Assembly (NCBI RefSeq): GCF_002163585.1
Contig: NZ_CP015579.1
Span: forward strand, 2,170,001 to 2,234,000
Source: Tatumella citrea
GTDB lineage: Bacteria > Pseudomonadota > Gammaproteobacteria > Enterobacterales > Enterobacteriaceae
Direction of reading: 5' to 3'
Length of the DNA stretch: 64,000 nt
Notes under the pieces: generated by a model
The model's database searches: none
The model's input: the letters and a program-made list of their open reading frames with translations, nothing else
Told to the model about the DNA's origin: nothing
Shown here: positions 1-9,467 of the stretch, one piece after another
Layout: every line of letters starts with the position of its first letter
Position numbering within the stretch: the stretch's first letter is position 1
Program-made: the position numbers and the translations under genes

Positions 1-1098
1 GCCGGATTTGAAACGTTACCGGACCTGGATAATCATCAGCGTTGCCCAGATTACTGTTTCTATCTGGCTGAAACATTGTTGGTTATTGATCATCAGTCAC
101 AAACCGCACGTTTACAGGCCAGTGTATTTACCCCGTCAGCCAGCGAATTTCAGCGGTTGCAACAGCGCATTCATCAGCTGCATCAACAAATGCAGCAATC
201 TGCACCGGCACTGGTGGCTCAGAAAGTTGAGCAAATGGAACTCAGCTGTAATCAAAGCGATGAAGTCTATTGTGAGGTTGTCAGCCGTTTACAACACGCT
301 ATTCGTATTGGTGAAATTTTTCAGGTTGTCCCGTCTCGTCGCTTCTCTTTACCCTGTCCGTCTCCTCTGGCAGCCTACGACACACTGAAAAACAGTAACC
401 CGAGTCCCTACATGTTTTTTATGCAGGACAATGATTTTACTCTGTTTGGTGCATCACCGGAGAGCTCTCTGAAATACTCCGCCACCTCGCGTCAGATAGA
501 GATTTACCCGATAGCAGGTACCCGTCCGCGTGGCCGTAATGCTGCCGGTGAGCTGGACCGCGATCTCGATAGCCGTATCGAACTGGAGATGCGTACCGAT
601 CATAAGGAACTCGCTGAGCACCTGATGCTGGTCGATTTGGCACGTAATGATCTGGCCAGAATTTGCGTGCCGGGCACTCGTCACGTTGCTGACCTGACCA
701 AAGTTGACCGGTACACCTTTGTAATGCATCTGGTCTCCCGGGTCATTGGTACATTGCGCGAAGATCTTGATGTTCTGCACGCTTACCGCGCGGTAATGAA
801 TATGGGGACATTAAGTGGAGCACCGAAAGTCAGAGCAATGCAACTGATTGCCGAATCTGAAGGGACCCGTCGCGGATCTTATGGTGGAGCCGTCGGATAT
901 TTCACCGGTACCGGCGATTTTGATACCTGTATTGTTATTCGTTCGGCCTATGTTGAAGACGGAATTGCGACTGTGCAGGCCGGTGGTGGCGTGGTGCTGG
1001 ACTCAGTACCACAAGCAGAAGCCGACGAAAGCCGCAATAAAGCACGTGCCGTATTACGCGCCATCGCAACAGCCCATCACTGCAAGGAGATTTTCTGA
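1..1098 (+). CDS. trpE: Anthranilate synthase component I (5' end outside window)
   Basis: Large subunit of anthranilate synthase; it converts chorismate plus ammonia supplied by TrpG into anthranilate, the first step of tryptophan synthesis. The reading frame is open from base 1, so the gene begins upstream. 365 residues are visible; E. coli TrpE has 520, so about 155 are missing, including the N-terminal region that binds feedback-inhibiting tryptophan. The chorismate-binding domain is complete: [12 protein letters not shown] (near visible residues 104-115), PIAGTRPRG (near 170-178) and GGAVGYF near 295. Alanine in PIAGT is typical of TrpE; PabB has lysine there. The stop overlaps the trpG start (TGATG), indicating translational coupling. 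The leader peptide and attenuator, if present, lie outside the window. Identification is secure. Confidence 0.98.
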   Translation, partial: AGFETLPDLDNHQRCPDYCFYLAETLLVIDHQSQTARLQASVFTPSASEFQRLQQRIHQLHQQMQQSAPALVAQKVEQMELSCNQSDEVYCEVVSRLQHAIRIGEIFQVVPSRRFSLPCPSPLAAYDTLKNSNPSPYMFFMQDNDFTLFGASPESSLKYSATSRQIEIYPIAGTRPRGRNAAGELDRDLDSRIELEMRTDHKELAEHLMLVDLARNDLARICVPGTRHVADLTKVDRYTFVMHLVSRVIGTLREDLDVLHAYRAVMNMGTLSGAPKVRAMQLIAESEGTRRGSYGGAVGYFTGTGDFDTCIVIRSAYVEDGIATVQAGGGVVLDSVPQAEADESRNKARAVLRAIATAHHCKEIF

Positions 1099-1679
1099 TG
1101 GCCGATATTTTACTGCTGGATAACTTTGACTCCTTTACTTACAACCTGGTCGATCAGCTACGGACCTTTGGTCATCATGTCGTGGTTTATCGCAATAACC
1201 TGCCGGTTGAAACGTTGACTGAACGTCTGAGCAGCATGGAAAACCCGGTTCTGATGCTGTCTCCTGGCCCGGGAGCTCCTGCTGATGCAGGCTCAATGCC
1301 CGCTTTACTAAAAGCAATGCGCGGTAAAGTGCCTATTATCGGTATTTGTCTGGGCCACCAGGCCATCGTCGAAAGCTATGGCGGCGTTGTCGGTCAGGCC
1401 GGTGAAATTCTGCACGGTAAAGCATCTGCTATCAGCCATGATGGTCAGGCAATGTTTAGTGGTTTACCTAACCCGCTGCCGGTTGCCCGCTATCACTCTC
1501 TGGTAGGCAGCAATATTCCGGCGGATGTAACAGTAAACGCCACCTTCAACGGTATGGTGATGGCCATCCGTAATGATGAAGACAAAGTTTGTGGCTTCCA
1601 GTTTCACCCGGAGTCAATTCTGACAACCCAGGGGGCAAAATTACTTGAACAGACCCTCGCCTGGGCGCTTGGTAAATAA
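1098..1679 (+). CDS. trpG: Anthranilate synthase component II (glutamine amidotransferase)
   Basis: Class I glutamine amidotransferase of 193 residues that hydrolyses glutamine and channels ammonia to TrpE. The triad is visible: nucleophile Cys84 in GICLGHQA, and His170 with Glu172 in FQFHPES. ATG overlaps the trpE stop. In E. coli this domain is fused to phosphoribosyltransferase as a single TrpD (TrpGD) protein; here the frame ends with TAA at 1677-1679 and trpD starts separately 11 bases later, an arrangement known from Serratia and other enterics. PabA is similar, but position inside the trp operon makes TrpG the natural name. It might also serve PabB. Confidence 0.97.
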   Translation: MADILLLDNFDSFTYNLVDQLRTFGHHVVVYRNNLPVETLTERLSSMENPVLMLSPGPGAPADAGSMPALLKAMRGKVPIIGICLGHQAIVESYGGVVGQAGEILHGKASAISHDGQAMFSGLPNPLPVARYHSLVGSNIPADVTVNATFNGMVMAIRNDEDKVCGFQFHPESILTTQGAKLLEQTLAWALGK

Positions 1680-1689
1680 GGACGAAGAA

Positions 1690-2688
1690 ATGCAGCAGAT
1701 TCTGGAACAGTTATATCAGGGCAAAGTCATCAGCCAGACAGAAAGCGAACAACTTTTTTCGGCCATAGTTACCGGCGAAATGGATCCGGTGTCTCTGGGT
1801 GCTGCGCTGATTGCGATGAAAGTTCGCGGTGAAACCCCTGAAGAAATAGCCGGCGCTGCCACTGCGCTACTGGCCAATGCCCGTGAATTCCCTCGTCCTG
1901 ATTATATGTTTGCGGACATTGTCGGAACCGGAGGTGACGGCAGTAACAGTATTAATATCTCAACCGCCAGTGCCTTTGTCGCTGCCGCCTGTGGACTTAA
2001 AGTTGCCAAACATGGCAACCGCAGCGTTTCCAGTAAGTCCGGTTCATCTGACCTGCTGGCTGCGTTTGGCATTAATCTGGATATGACACCAGAAAATGCC
2101 CGTCAGGCACTGGACGATCAGAACGTCTGTTTCCTGTTTGCCCCGCAATATCACAGTGGGTTTCGCTATGCGATGCCGGTGCGCAAACAGTTACAGACGA
2201 GGACATTATTTAACGTGCTTGGCCCGCTGATTAATCCGGCTCGCCCTCCGTTAGCGTTAATTGGCGTCTACAGTCCACAACTGATTCAGCCGGTTGCTGA
2301 AACTCTTAAAGTATTGGGCTACCGTCGCGCAGCAGTCGTTCATGGCGGAGGAATGGATGAAATCGCGATTCATGCACCGACAATGGTGGCTGAATTGCGT
2401 GACGGTGAAATTACCCGTTATGAAATCAGTCCTCCGGATTTCGGGCTTGATTTTCATGATAAAGAGTCACTGGCGGGCGGTACGCCTGAGGAAAATCGTG
2501 ATATTTTACGTCAGTTACTTCAGGGTCATGGCCAGCCAGCCCATGAACAGGCGATTGCAGCCAATGTTGCTATGCTGATGAAATTATTCGGCAATGAAGA
2601 TTTGCGCGAAAACGCAGAACAGGCAATCGCTGTCATCCGTAGTGGCCGGGCTTACGAATTAGTGACTGCACTGGCAGCAAGAGGATAA
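1690..2688 (+). CDS. trpD: Anthranilate phosphoribosyltransferase
   Basis: Transfers the phosphoribosyl group of PRPP to anthranilate, the second step of tryptophan synthesis. I chose the ATG at 1690 ([12 protein letters not shown]), which follows an AAGGA ribosome site; an in-frame extension upstream would run into the end of trpG and has no homology. This gives 332 residues. The PRPP-binding loop [12 protein letters not shown] starts at residue 76, followed by [13 protein letters not shown] and the [11 protein letters not shown] segment. The sequence aligns with the C-terminal two thirds of E. coli TrpGD. It is a stand-alone enzyme here. The stop is two bases before the trpCF start. Confidence 0.97.
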   Translation: MQQILEQLYQGKVISQTESEQLFSAIVTGEMDPVSLGAALIAMKVRGETPEEIAGAATALLANAREFPRPDYMFADIVGTGGDGSNSINISTASAFVAAACGLKVAKHGNRSVSSKSGSSDLLAAFGINLDMTPENARQALDDQNVCFLFAPQYHSGFRYAMPVRKQLQTRTLFNVLGPLINPARPPLALIGVYSPQLIQPVAETLKVLGYRRAAVVHGGGMDEIAIHAPTMVAELRDGEITRYEISPPDFGLDFHDKESLAGGTPEENRDILRQLLQGHGQPAHEQAIAANVAMLMKLFGNEDLRENAEQAIAVIRSGRAYELVTALAARG

Positions 2689-2690
2689 TC

Positions 2691-4052
2691 ATGAAGGGTA
2701 CTGTTTTAGAGAAGATTGTTGCAGACAAAGCCATCTGGATCGAAGCTCGTAAAGCACAACAGCCGTTGGCAGATTTCCAGTCTCAGCTTGTGCCATCAAC
2801 ACGTGACTTTTATAAGGCGTTACAACGTAACAAAAGCGCATTTATCCTGGAATGCAAAAAAGCGTCACCTTCTAAAGGATTAATCCGCGAAGACTTTGAC
2901 CCGGTAGCCATCGCTACGGTGTACCGTGACTACGCATCCGCCGTTTCCGTGCTGACGGATGAAAAATACTTTCAGGGCAATTTTGAATTTCTGCCACTGG
3001 TCAGTGCCGCTATCACCCAGCCTGTGCTGTGCAAAGATTTTGTTATTGACCCGTATCAGATCTATCTGGCCCGTTACTATCAGGCGGATGCTATTTTACT
3101 GATGCTGTCGGTACTGGATGATCAGCAGTATCTGGCACTGGCCGAAGTTGCTCATTCACTTAATATGGGCATACTGACCGAAATCAGTAATCAGGAAGAG
3201 CTGGAACGAGCACTGGTACTGAAACCTCGCGTTGCAGGGATTAACAACCGCGATCTGCGTGATCTTTCGGTTCATCTTGATAAGACACGCCAGTTAGCAC
3301 CGCAGCTCCCGAAAGATACCACTATTATCAGTGAATCGGGCATCTACGATTACAGTCAGATCTGTGAGTTAAGGGATTATGCCAATGGTTTCCTGATTGG
3401 TTCTTCTCTGATGTCAGAGGATAATCTTGCCGCAGCCGTTCGCCGTGTACTGATTGGCGATAATAAAGTATGCGGCCTGACCCGCAGCGAAGATGTGAGT
3501 GCCGCCTGGCAGGCTGGTGCAGTCTATGGCGGGCTAATTTTTGCCGAAGGATCGCCAAGACAAATCAGCATTGAGCAGGCAGAAACATTGATCACTGCTG
3601 CACCGCTTAAATTCGTTGGTGTATTCCGTAATGCTTCACAGGACGAAGTTGTCAGCACTGCCACCCGGTTGTCACTGAATACAGTTCAGTTGCATGGTGA
3701 TGAATCTGCAGAGTGGATTGCTACTCTGCGCAAGCAACTGCCAGACAACATTGCTATCTGGAAAGCCTTCAGTATTCGTGACCATCTGCCAGCCCGTGAT
3801 ATCCCTCATGTTGACCGGTATCTGTTCGACAATGGTCAGGGGGGCAGCGGACAGCGTTTCGACTGGTCATTATTGAAAGGTGAGGATCTGCATAATGTCA
3901 TGCTGGCCGGCGGTCTCTCTCCCGATAATTGTGCCGAGGCAGCTCTGACCGGTTGCATTGGGCTGGATTTTAATTCTGGCGTAGAAAGTGCTCCCGGAAT
4001 TAAAAATCCGCAAAAACTGGCAGATGTATTCCAACAATTACGCGCTTATTAA
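2691..4052 (+). CDS. trpCF: Bifunctional indole-3-glycerol phosphate synthase / phosphoribosylanthranilate isomerase
   Basis: 453-residue fusion catalysing two successive steps: isomerisation of phosphoribosylanthranilate (C-terminal TrpF domain, about residues 256-453) and ring closure to indole-glycerol phosphate (N-terminal TrpC domain, about 1-255). TrpC motifs are ECKKASPSKG near 54-63, LCKDFVIDPYQI near 112, and ISESGI near 214. TrpF motifs are VCGLTR near 259, VQLHGDE and DNGQGGSGQRFDW. Both halves are TIM barrels in the known E. coli structure, where the protein is named TrpC. Start ATG 2691 follows an AGAGGA site overlapping the end of trpD. Tight spacing supports one operon. Confidence 0.97.
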   Translation: MKGTVLEKIVADKAIWIEARKAQQPLADFQSQLVPSTRDFYKALQRNKSAFILECKKASPSKGLIREDFDPVAIATVYRDYASAVSVLTDEKYFQGNFEFLPLVSAAITQPVLCKDFVIDPYQIYLARYYQADAILLMLSVLDDQQYLALAEVAHSLNMGILTEISNQEELERALVLKPRVAGINNRDLRDLSVHLDKTRQLAPQLPKDTTIISESGIYDYSQICELRDYANGFLIGSSLMSEDNLAAAVRRVLIGDNKVCGLTRSEDVSAAWQAGAVYGGLIFAEGSPRQISIEQAETLITAAPLKFVGVFRNASQDEVVSTATRLSLNTVQLHGDESAEWIATLRKQLPDNIAIWKAFSIRDHLPARDIPHVDRYLFDNGQGGSGQRFDWSLLKGEDLHNVMLAGGLSPDNCAEAALTGCIGLDFNSGVESAPGIKNPQKLADVFQQLRAY

Positions 4053-4090
4053 TCAGGACGCGTCGATCTGACGATACAGGAAACTGAGTT

Positions 4091-5281
4091 ATGACTTTAC
4101 TGAACCCCTATTTTGGTGAATTTGGCGGTATGTATGTGCCGCAAATTCTGATGCCTGCCCTGACTCAACTGGAAGAAGCTTTTGTCAGTGCCCAGCGAGA
4201 CCCGGAATTTCAGGAGGAATTTACCCAACTGTTGAAAGATTATGCAGGTCGCCCGACAGCACTGACTTTGTGCCGCAATCTGACTGCCGGAACCCGCACC
4301 CGTCTGTACCTGAAACGTGAAGATTTGCTGCACGGTGGTGCCCATAAAACTAACCAGGTTCTGGGTCAGGCGCTATTAGCAAAGCGGATGGGGAAAAATG
4401 AAATTATCGCTGAAACCGGTGCCGGACAACACGGTGTCGCCTCAGCAATTGCCTGTGCCCTGCTGGGCATGAAGTGCCGGATTTATATGGGTGCTAAAGA
4501 TGTCGAACGCCAGTCGCCAAACGTCTTCCGTATGCGCCTGATGGGAGCTGAAGTTATTCCTGTGCACAGCGGCTCAGCAACTCTGAAAGATGCCTGTAAT
4601 GAAGCCCTGCGTGACTGGTCTGGCAGCTATGAGAAAGCTCACTATATGCTGGGCACCGCTGCCGGCCCGCATCCCTTCCCAACCATCGTGCGTGAATTCC
4701 AGCGGATGATTGGCGAAGAGACCCGTGCCCAGATCCTTGAACATGAAGGTCGTCTGCCGGATGCCGTAATTGCCTGTGTCGGTGGTGGTTCGAATGCTAT
4801 CGGAATGTTTGCTGATTTTATTGATGAGACATCCGTCGGGTTAATCGGTGTCGAACCGGCAGGTCTGGGTATTGAAACCGGACAACACGGCGCACCACTC
4901 AAACACGGCAAAGTAGGCATTTATTTTGGTATGAAATCGCCAATGATGCAGACAGAAGATGGGCAGATTGAAGAGTCTTACTCCATCTCTGCCGGTCTGG
5001 ATTTCCCGTCAGTTGGGCCACAACATGCCTACCTTAACAGCACAGGACGCGCAGAATATGTGTCAGTGACTGACGATGAGGCTCTGGAAGCATTTAAAGA
5101 ACTGTCACGTCATGAAGGGATTATTCCGGCACTGGAATCCTCACATGCACTGGCCCATGCTCTGAAAATGGCTCGTGAAAATCCTGAAAAAGAGCAGCTG
5201 TTAGTTGTCAGCCTGTCAGGGCGTGGCGATAAAGATATTTTTACTGTGCACGATATTTTGAAGCAGCGTGGAGAAATCTGA
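4091..5281 (+). CDS. trpB: Tryptophan synthase beta subunit
   Basis: Pyridoxal-phosphate enzyme that condenses indole with serine to form tryptophan; it works as an alpha2-beta2 complex with TrpA, receiving indole through an internal tunnel. 396 residues, one fewer than E. coli. The PLP Schiff-base lysine is Lys86 in HGGAHKTNQ, and the cofactor-phosphate loop GGGSNAIG lies near residue 231. A 38-base gap separates it from trpCF, and an AGGAAACTG ribosome site precedes ATG 4091. The stop overlaps trpA's start (TGATG), so the two subunits are probably translationally coupled in equal amounts. Confidence 0.98.
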   Translation: MTLLNPYFGEFGGMYVPQILMPALTQLEEAFVSAQRDPEFQEEFTQLLKDYAGRPTALTLCRNLTAGTRTRLYLKREDLLHGGAHKTNQVLGQALLAKRMGKNEIIAETGAGQHGVASAIACALLGMKCRIYMGAKDVERQSPNVFRMRLMGAEVIPVHSGSATLKDACNEALRDWSGSYEKAHYMLGTAAGPHPFPTIVREFQRMIGEETRAQILEHEGRLPDAVIACVGGGSNAIGMFADFIDETSVGLIGVEPAGLGIETGQHGAPLKHGKVGIYFGMKSPMMQTEDGQIEESYSISAGLDFPSVGPQHAYLNSTGRAEYVSVTDDEALEAFKELSRHEGIIPALESSHALAHALKMARENPEKEQLLVVSLSGRGDKDIFTVHDILKQRGEI

Positions 5282-6084
5282 TGGAACGTTACTCTTTATT
5301 ATTTAACCGCCTCGCAGAGCGTAAAGAAGGCGCGTTTGTCCCGTTTGTCACGCTGGGCGATCCTTCGTTCGAATTATCCCTGCAGATTATCGATGCTCTG
5401 GTCGAAGGTGGCGCAGACGCGCTTGAACTGGGTTTTCCATTCTCCGATCCGCTGGCAGACGGTCCGACCATTCAGGCGGCTAATCTGCGGGCGTTCAGTG
5501 CCGGAATGAATACCGAAAAGAGCTTTGAAATTATTGCTCAGGTCCGTAGCAAATACCCTGAACTCCCGATTGGTCTGCTGATTTATGCCAACCTGGTTTT
5601 CAGCCCGGGAATTGACAACTTTTATGCCCGTTGTCAGAAAGCTGGCGTAGATTCCGTGCTGGTCGCGGATGTTCCGATGGAAGAGTCTCAACCCTTCCGC
5701 CAGGCAGCAACCCGACATAATATTGCGCCTATTTTTGTCTGCCCGCCAAATGCCAGTGATGATTTGCTGCGTGAAATCGCTTCTCATGGACGCGGATACA
5801 CCTATCTGCTGTCACGTGCCGGGGTTACCGGAACGGAAAATAAAGCCGCGCGGCCACTGCATCATATCATCAGCAAACTGCATGAATACCATGCAGCGCC
5901 TCCGGTCCAGGGATTTGGAATTTCTGAGCCTTCACAGGTCAAAGATTCTATCGGGGCCGGTGCAGCAGGTGCAATTTCTGGCTCTGCCGTGGTCAAAATT
6001 ATCGAACAGAATTTGCAGCAACCCGCAGTGATGCTGCAGAAACTGACTGATTTTGCTGCCTCACTCAAAGCGGCTACCCGCTGA
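5281..6084 (+). CDS. trpA: Tryptophan synthase alpha subunit
   Basis: Cleaves indole-3-glycerol phosphate to indole and glyceraldehyde-3-phosphate and passes indole to TrpB. 267 residues, a TIM barrel. The two catalytic acids are in place: Glu49 in [10 protein letters not shown] and Asp60 in DPLADGP. The phosphate-binding region GFGISEP is near residue 212. It is the last gene of the operon; a strong intrinsic terminator begins seven bases after the stop. Nothing unusual in the gene. Confidence 0.98.
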   Translation: MERYSLLFNRLAERKEGAFVPFVTLGDPSFELSLQIIDALVEGGADALELGFPFSDPLADGPTIQAANLRAFSAGMNTEKSFEIIAQVRSKYPELPIGLLIYANLVFSPGIDNFYARCQKAGVDSVLVADVPMEESQPFRQAATRHNIAPIFVCPPNASDDLLREIASHGRGYTYLLSRAGVTGTENKAARPLHHIISKLHEYHAAPPVQGFGISEPSQVKDSIGAGAAGAISGSAVVKIIEQNLQQPAVMLQKLTDFAASLKAATR

Positions 6085-6090
6085 TTAATC

Positions 6091-6122
6091 AGGCCTTCAC
6101 TTTTCAGGTGAAGGCCTTTTTA
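6091..6122 (+). terminator. Intrinsic terminator of the trp operon
   Basis: A 10-bp perfect stem (AGGCCTTCAC with GTGAAGGCCT) with a seven-base loop, followed by TTTT and further T-rich sequence, directly after trpA. Confidence 0.9.
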
Positions 6123-6214
6123 ACGTAAAACTGGTAGATTCCTGAATTACAGTTAAACTACAAATGTACCGGAACTCACCGGGGTATGATGTTTAAAATA
6201 CAGGGAGACATTAA

Positions 6215-6529
6215 ATGAAGTTTATTAAAGGTTTAGCCAGTGCTGTGCTGGCATCTGTGGTAGCACTGTCATTAGCAGGTTGTGCTCCGGGCCCTAAAAA
6301 AGAAGGCACCGGCGGTTACATCGATGACACCGTAATTACCACAAAAGTAAAAGCACAATTGTTGGGTACTAAAGAACTAAAATCTACCGAAATTAATGTT
6401 GAGACATTTAAAGGACGCGTACAGCTGAGCGGTTTCGTAGCAACCCCATCGGCAGCCAGTCGCGCAGTAGAAGTTACCCGTGAAGTACCGGGCGTAACTT
6501 CTGTTGTTAATAACATTCAGATCAAGTAG
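6215..6529 (+). CDS. BON-domain outer-membrane or periplasmic lipoprotein
   Basis: 104-residue lipoprotein. A signal sequence runs to residue 22 and the lipobox LAGC places the lipidated cysteine at 23. One BON domain follows (about residues 35-103), with DDTVITTKVKAQL, INVETFKGRVQLSGFV and the closing VPGVTSVVNNIQIK, the pattern of the OsmY/DolP family. BON domains are thought to bind phospholipid or envelope surfaces. OsmY is longer with two BON domains and no lipobox, so this is a short, single-domain relative and I give no symbol. It stands alone between the trp terminator and its own terminator at 6543. The exact role is not known from sequence. Confidence 0.88.
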   Translation: MKFIKGLASAVLASVVALSLAGCAPGPKKEGTGGYIDDTVITTKVKAQLLGTKELKSTEINVETFKGRVQLSGFVATPSAASRAVEVTREVPGVTSVVNNIQIK

Positions 6530-6542
6530 TTATTCTGTTTCG

Positions 6543-6572
6543 CAAAAAAGGCCGGGAAATCCGGCCTTTTTT
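6543..6572. terminator. Bidirectional terminator between BON lipoprotein and ompW
   Basis: AAAAAAGGCCGG, loop GAAAT, CCGGCCTTTTTT. Poly-A on one side and poly-T on the other let it serve both convergent genes. Confidence 0.88.
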
Positions 6573-6593
6573 ATAGCAGTTAAGCATGCTTTA

Positions 6594-7226
6594 TCAGAAG
6601 TTGTAACCGACACCGAAGAAGAATACCCACGGGTTGATATTGGTTTTAATACTTTCCTGATCATCACCCGCTTTGAATTTAACTTTGGTATTAATATCCA
6701 TGTACCAGACTGAAGCATTCAGCATCCAGTGCTGGTTAATCTGATAATCCATACCCAGTTGTCCTGCAACACCTACCGAATCTTTCACATGCAAATCACT
6801 CAGCCCTGCTGCGCGACCAGTATCATTGAATTTATTATTAAAGAAGGTGGTGTAATTTAATCCAATACCGGCATAAGGCTGGAATTTTGAGGTATTGTCC
6901 AGAAAGTAATATTGCGCCATTAATGTAGGAGGCAGTTGGTGTACGGTTGCCAGGGTTCCTGTCGGTCCAAGCCCTACTTTATGACGGAAAGGTGTAGCTG
7001 CCAGTAATTCCACACCAATATGGTCAGTTGCCATATAAGTAAAAGTTAATCCCAGCTGGGTATTATTGCTGACATTAAACTCACCAAGGCCAAGTACATT
7101 ATCGGACCCACCGGTCGGACGTACTGTTGCACTCCCTGCCCTGATAAAGAAATCACCAGCCTGATGCGCTGAAGCTACCGCTGGTAGCAGGGCCGCAATT
7201 AGTAACCCAATTTTTCCGATTTTCAT
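6594..7226 (-). CDS. ompW: Outer membrane protein OmpW
   Basis: Small eight-stranded outer-membrane beta barrel (210 residues including a 20-residue signal peptide ending AVASA). OmpW forms a narrow hydrophobic channel in E. coli. Family features seen: GDFFIRAGSATVRPT after the signal, LGLTFTYMATDHIGVELLAATPF, the VHQLPPTLMAQYYF segment, and C-terminal GVGYNF ending in phenylalanine as outer-membrane porins do. I chose ATG at 7226 because AGGAGTGGCT precedes it and the signal peptide starts there; a 17-residue upstream extension is open but basic and unlikely. A perfect FNR palindrome lies 146 bases upstream of the start codon, matching the known oxygen control of ompW in E. coli. Confidence 0.95.
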   Translation of the reverse strand: MKIGKIGLLIAALLPAVASAHQAGDFFIRAGSATVRPTGGSDNVLGLGEFNVSNNTQLGLTFTYMATDHIGVELLAATPFRHKVGLGPTGTLATVHQLPPTLMAQYYFLDNTSKFQPYAGIGLNYTTFFNNKFNDTGRAAGLSDLHVKDSVGVAGQLGMDYQINQHWMLNASVWYMDINTKVKFKAGDDQESIKTNINPWVFFFGVGYNF

Positions 7227-7371
7227 AGCCACTCCTCTCCTGAAACGCCATCGCTTTATAGTTTTCAATGTGAACAATCGTTAAATTGTCATTGGTTGTT
7301 GCTATGTTTAACGCGAATCACACAGAAAATCATGTCTTTCCGGGGATAAAAAATAGTTAAAAAACAAAGCC

Positions 7372-7385
7372 TTGATTTAGATCAA
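7372..7385. promoter_or_regulatory. FNR-type palindrome between ompW and yciC
   Basis: TTGATTTAGATCAA matches the FNR consensus TTGAT-N4-ATCAA at all ten specified bases. It lies in the divergent ompW/yciC interval, which is otherwise AT-rich. FNR control of ompW is established in E. coli; use by this site is inferred. No -10 element at ideal class II spacing is obvious for either gene. Confidence 0.7.
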
Positions 7386-7610
7386 TTTTCACCACTACGC
7401 AATCGCGCTTTTTGGATAAAAAAATTGTCTTAGCGCGTCTCCGTAGCTCAGTGAACCTCCAGCCGGATTTTGCTAATGGAATTGCTCAGAGTGGTTAAGG
7501 AAACAGCGACCAGCGATAAAAACGGAAAGTTATGTAAGTCAGGGTGCCCGTCAGCAGGGTTAACATGTACAATCTTCCGGTTAATTCATTTGTTTCCCAA
7601 AGGAGTGTAC

Positions 7611-8345
7611 ATGTCTCTCACGGCCAGCTCGTTATACCGTGATACTGCAAATTTTTTGCGCCACCAGCTGCCAGCGATCACCCTTATTGCACTTGCCAGC
7701 GCTCTGGTCACAGTAATACTGGGGACTGTTTTCTCTCCGGGGGCTGATCAGGTTGCGGCTCTGATGCAAGGGGATGACAATACCGGATCGCTGATTTCCG
7801 TTCTGCAGAATATGACACCGGATCAACAGAAGATTTTATTGCACACTTCTGCTGTAGGTACGCTGTCGGCATTGATTGGCAATACCTTATTACTCGGTGG
7901 AATGCTGGTGTTAATTCCGTCGGTATCTGCGGGTAAAAAAATCAGTGCCCTGGGAGCTATCGGAGCATCAGTAGGATTTCTGCCAGCATTACTGATTCAG
8001 ACATTTCTGGTGACGTTAATTGTTCAGATTGGTTTTATGGCCCTTATGGTGCCGGGTATTTTCCTGACCATTCTGTTTGCTCTGGCACCAGTGTTACTTA
8101 GCCAGAAACGCGGCGGTATTATCGGAGCCATGAAACTTAGTGTTCCGCTGGCCTGGAAAAACCTTAAATCACTGGCCCCTGCAGTGGTTTGCTGGCTGGC
8201 TGGTAAGGTACTGCTGATGTTTATTTTTGCGTCACAGACACTGTTGCCTGCCACCACAGCAGCAGTCATTGCCACTACTCTGGGTAATTTGCTGTCAGCG
8301 GTACTGGTCATTTACCTGTTCCGCCTGTATATGCTGATTCGTTAA
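7611..8345 (+). CDS. yciC: UPF0259 family inner-membrane protein YciC
   Basis: 244-residue integral inner-membrane protein of unknown biochemical role with about six hydrophobic segments. It aligns with E. coli YciC from start to end, for example SLYRDTANFLRHQ at the N terminus and YLFRLYMLIR at the C terminus. I chose ATG 7611, preceded by AAAGGAGTGTAC; the frame stays open 47 codons upstream but that part is not conserved. The yciC-yciB-yciA order with ompW divergent is the same as in E. coli. Function cannot be read from the sequence. Confidence 0.93.
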   Translation: MSLTASSLYRDTANFLRHQLPAITLIALASALVTVILGTVFSPGADQVAALMQGDDNTGSLISVLQNMTPDQQKILLHTSAVGTLSALIGNTLLLGGMLVLIPSVSAGKKISALGAIGASVGFLPALLIQTFLVTLIVQIGFMALMVPGIFLTILFALAPVLLSQKRGGIIGAMKLSVPLAWKNLKSLAPAVVCWLAGKVLLMFIFASQTLLPATTAAVIATTLGNLLSAVLVIYLFRLYMLIR

Positions 8346-8362
8346 TCATCTGTATTATTTTT

Positions 8363-8384
8363 CGGCTTACTCGCAGGTAAGCCG
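8363..8384 (+). terminator. Hairpin between yciC and yciB
   Basis: CGGCTTAC, loop TCGCAG, GTAAGCCG, followed by TATTATT. The short T-poor tail makes this a weak or attenuating terminator at best. Confidence 0.4.
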
Positions 8385-8401
8385 TATTATTCGGACTTGT
8401 T

Positions 8402-8938
8402 ATGAAACAATTACTGGACTTTCTGCCACTTGTCGTCTTTTTTGTGTTTTACAAGTTATATGACATCTTCGTCGCTTCAGGGGCACTGATTGCAGCTACG
8501 GCGATCGCACTGGTTGTCAGTTGGGTGCTGTATCGCAAGCTGGAAAAAATGACAATTATCACTTTCCTGCTGGTGACTGTATTTGGCTCACTGACGCTCA
8601 TTTTCCATAATGACGAATTTATTAAATGGAAAGTGACCGTTATCTATACTCTGTTTGCTGCAGCGTTGCTTTTCAGTCAGTGTTGGATGGAAAAACCATT
8701 GATTCAGTCAATGCTTGGGAAAGAACTCGAATTACCTGCTCCCGTCTGGCGCAAGCTCAATGCTGCATGGGCAGTTTTCTTCTTTGTTTGCGGATTAGTA
8801 AATATTTATGTCGCTTTTTGGTTGCCTGAATCATTATGGGTTAACTTTAAAGTGTTCGGTCTGACAGCATTAACACTGCTGTTTACCGCGGCCAGTGGTT
8901 TATATATCTGGCGTCATCTGCCACGTGAAGAAAAATAA
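8402..8938 (+). CDS. yciB: Septation protein A / intracellular septation family YciB
   Basis: 178-residue inner-membrane protein with five hydrophobic segments. Family motifs seen: [21 protein letters not shown] at the N terminus, the charged [15 protein letters not shown] loop, and [15 protein letters not shown] near the C terminus. In E. coli and Shigella, YciB contributes to cell-envelope synthesis and division and interacts with other envelope proteins; loss in Shigella affected septation. It lies in the yciCBA group and is probably co-transcribed with yciC and yciA. Length matches E. coli (179). Confidence 0.95.
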   Translation: MKQLLDFLPLVVFFVFYKLYDIFVASGALIAATAIALVVSWVLYRKLEKMTIITFLLVTVFGSLTLIFHNDEFIKWKVTVIYTLFAAALLFSQCWMEKPLIQSMLGKELELPAPVWRKLNAAWAVFFFVCGLVNIYVAFWLPESLWVNFKVFGLTALTLLFTAASGLYIWRHLPREEK

Positions 8939-8988
8939 TCCCGCCGTGGTCTGCCTGCAGGCCACAGGGAATAATACAGAGAATAAAA

Positions 8989-9408
8989 ATGACTGAAAGT
9001 CTGAGGCAACCGCAAGGTGAGATGGTGTTGCGTACGCTGGCCATGCCGGCGGATACCAACGCAAATGGCGATATTTTTGGTGGCTGGTTGATGTCCCAGA
9101 TGGACATGGGTGGAGCAATTCTGGCTAAAGAAATCGCAAATGGTCGTGTCGTCACTGTTCGTGTCGATGGTATGACATTTCTGAAACCGGTTGCGATAGG
9201 CGATGTGGTGAGCTGCCATGCCCGCTGTATTCGTACCGGCACCAGTTCAATTACCATCAATGTAGAAGTCTGGATTAAAAAAGTGTCTTCTGAGCCTATC
9301 GGCCAGACTTACTGTACTACTGAGGCAGTATTTATCTACGTTGCGGTAGATGACCACGGTAAATCAAGGGCGTTGAGTGAGCCAGTAGCTAACAAGACTT
9401 ACCCCTGA
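8989..9408 (+). CDS. yciA: Acyl-CoA thioesterase YciA
   Basis: 139-residue hot-dog-fold enzyme that hydrolyses a broad range of acyl-CoAs, possibly linked to membrane-lipid turnover. The signature N-x-x-GDIFGGWLMSQMD is at residues 24-39, with the helix MDMGGAILAKEIANGR following. E. coli YciA is a hexamer. It is the last gene of the yci group and converges on tonB, sharing a terminator with it. Confidence 0.95.
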   Translation: MTESLRQPQGEMVLRTLAMPADTNANGDIFGGWLMSQMDMGGAILAKEIANGRVVTVRVDGMTFLKPVAIGDVVSCHARCIRTGTSSITINVEVWIKKVSSEPIGQTYCTTEAVFIYVAVDDHGKSRALSEPVANKTYP

Positions 9409-9426
9409 GAAAAATATCTATCGCAC

Positions 9427-9455
9427 AAAAAAAGCGCATCTCTGCGCTTTTTTTT
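9427..9455. terminator. Bidirectional terminator between yciA and tonB
   Basis: A-rich run, AAGCGCA/TGCGCTT stem with a short TCTC-containing loop, and an eight-T tail. It serves the converging yciA (+) and tonB (-). Confidence 0.88.
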
Positions 9456-9467
9456 CGAATCATCCTG

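Noticed and set aside
7471..7610. Longer YciC starting upstream
   Set aside because: The frame is open but the conserved protein and AAAGGAG site define the start at 7611.
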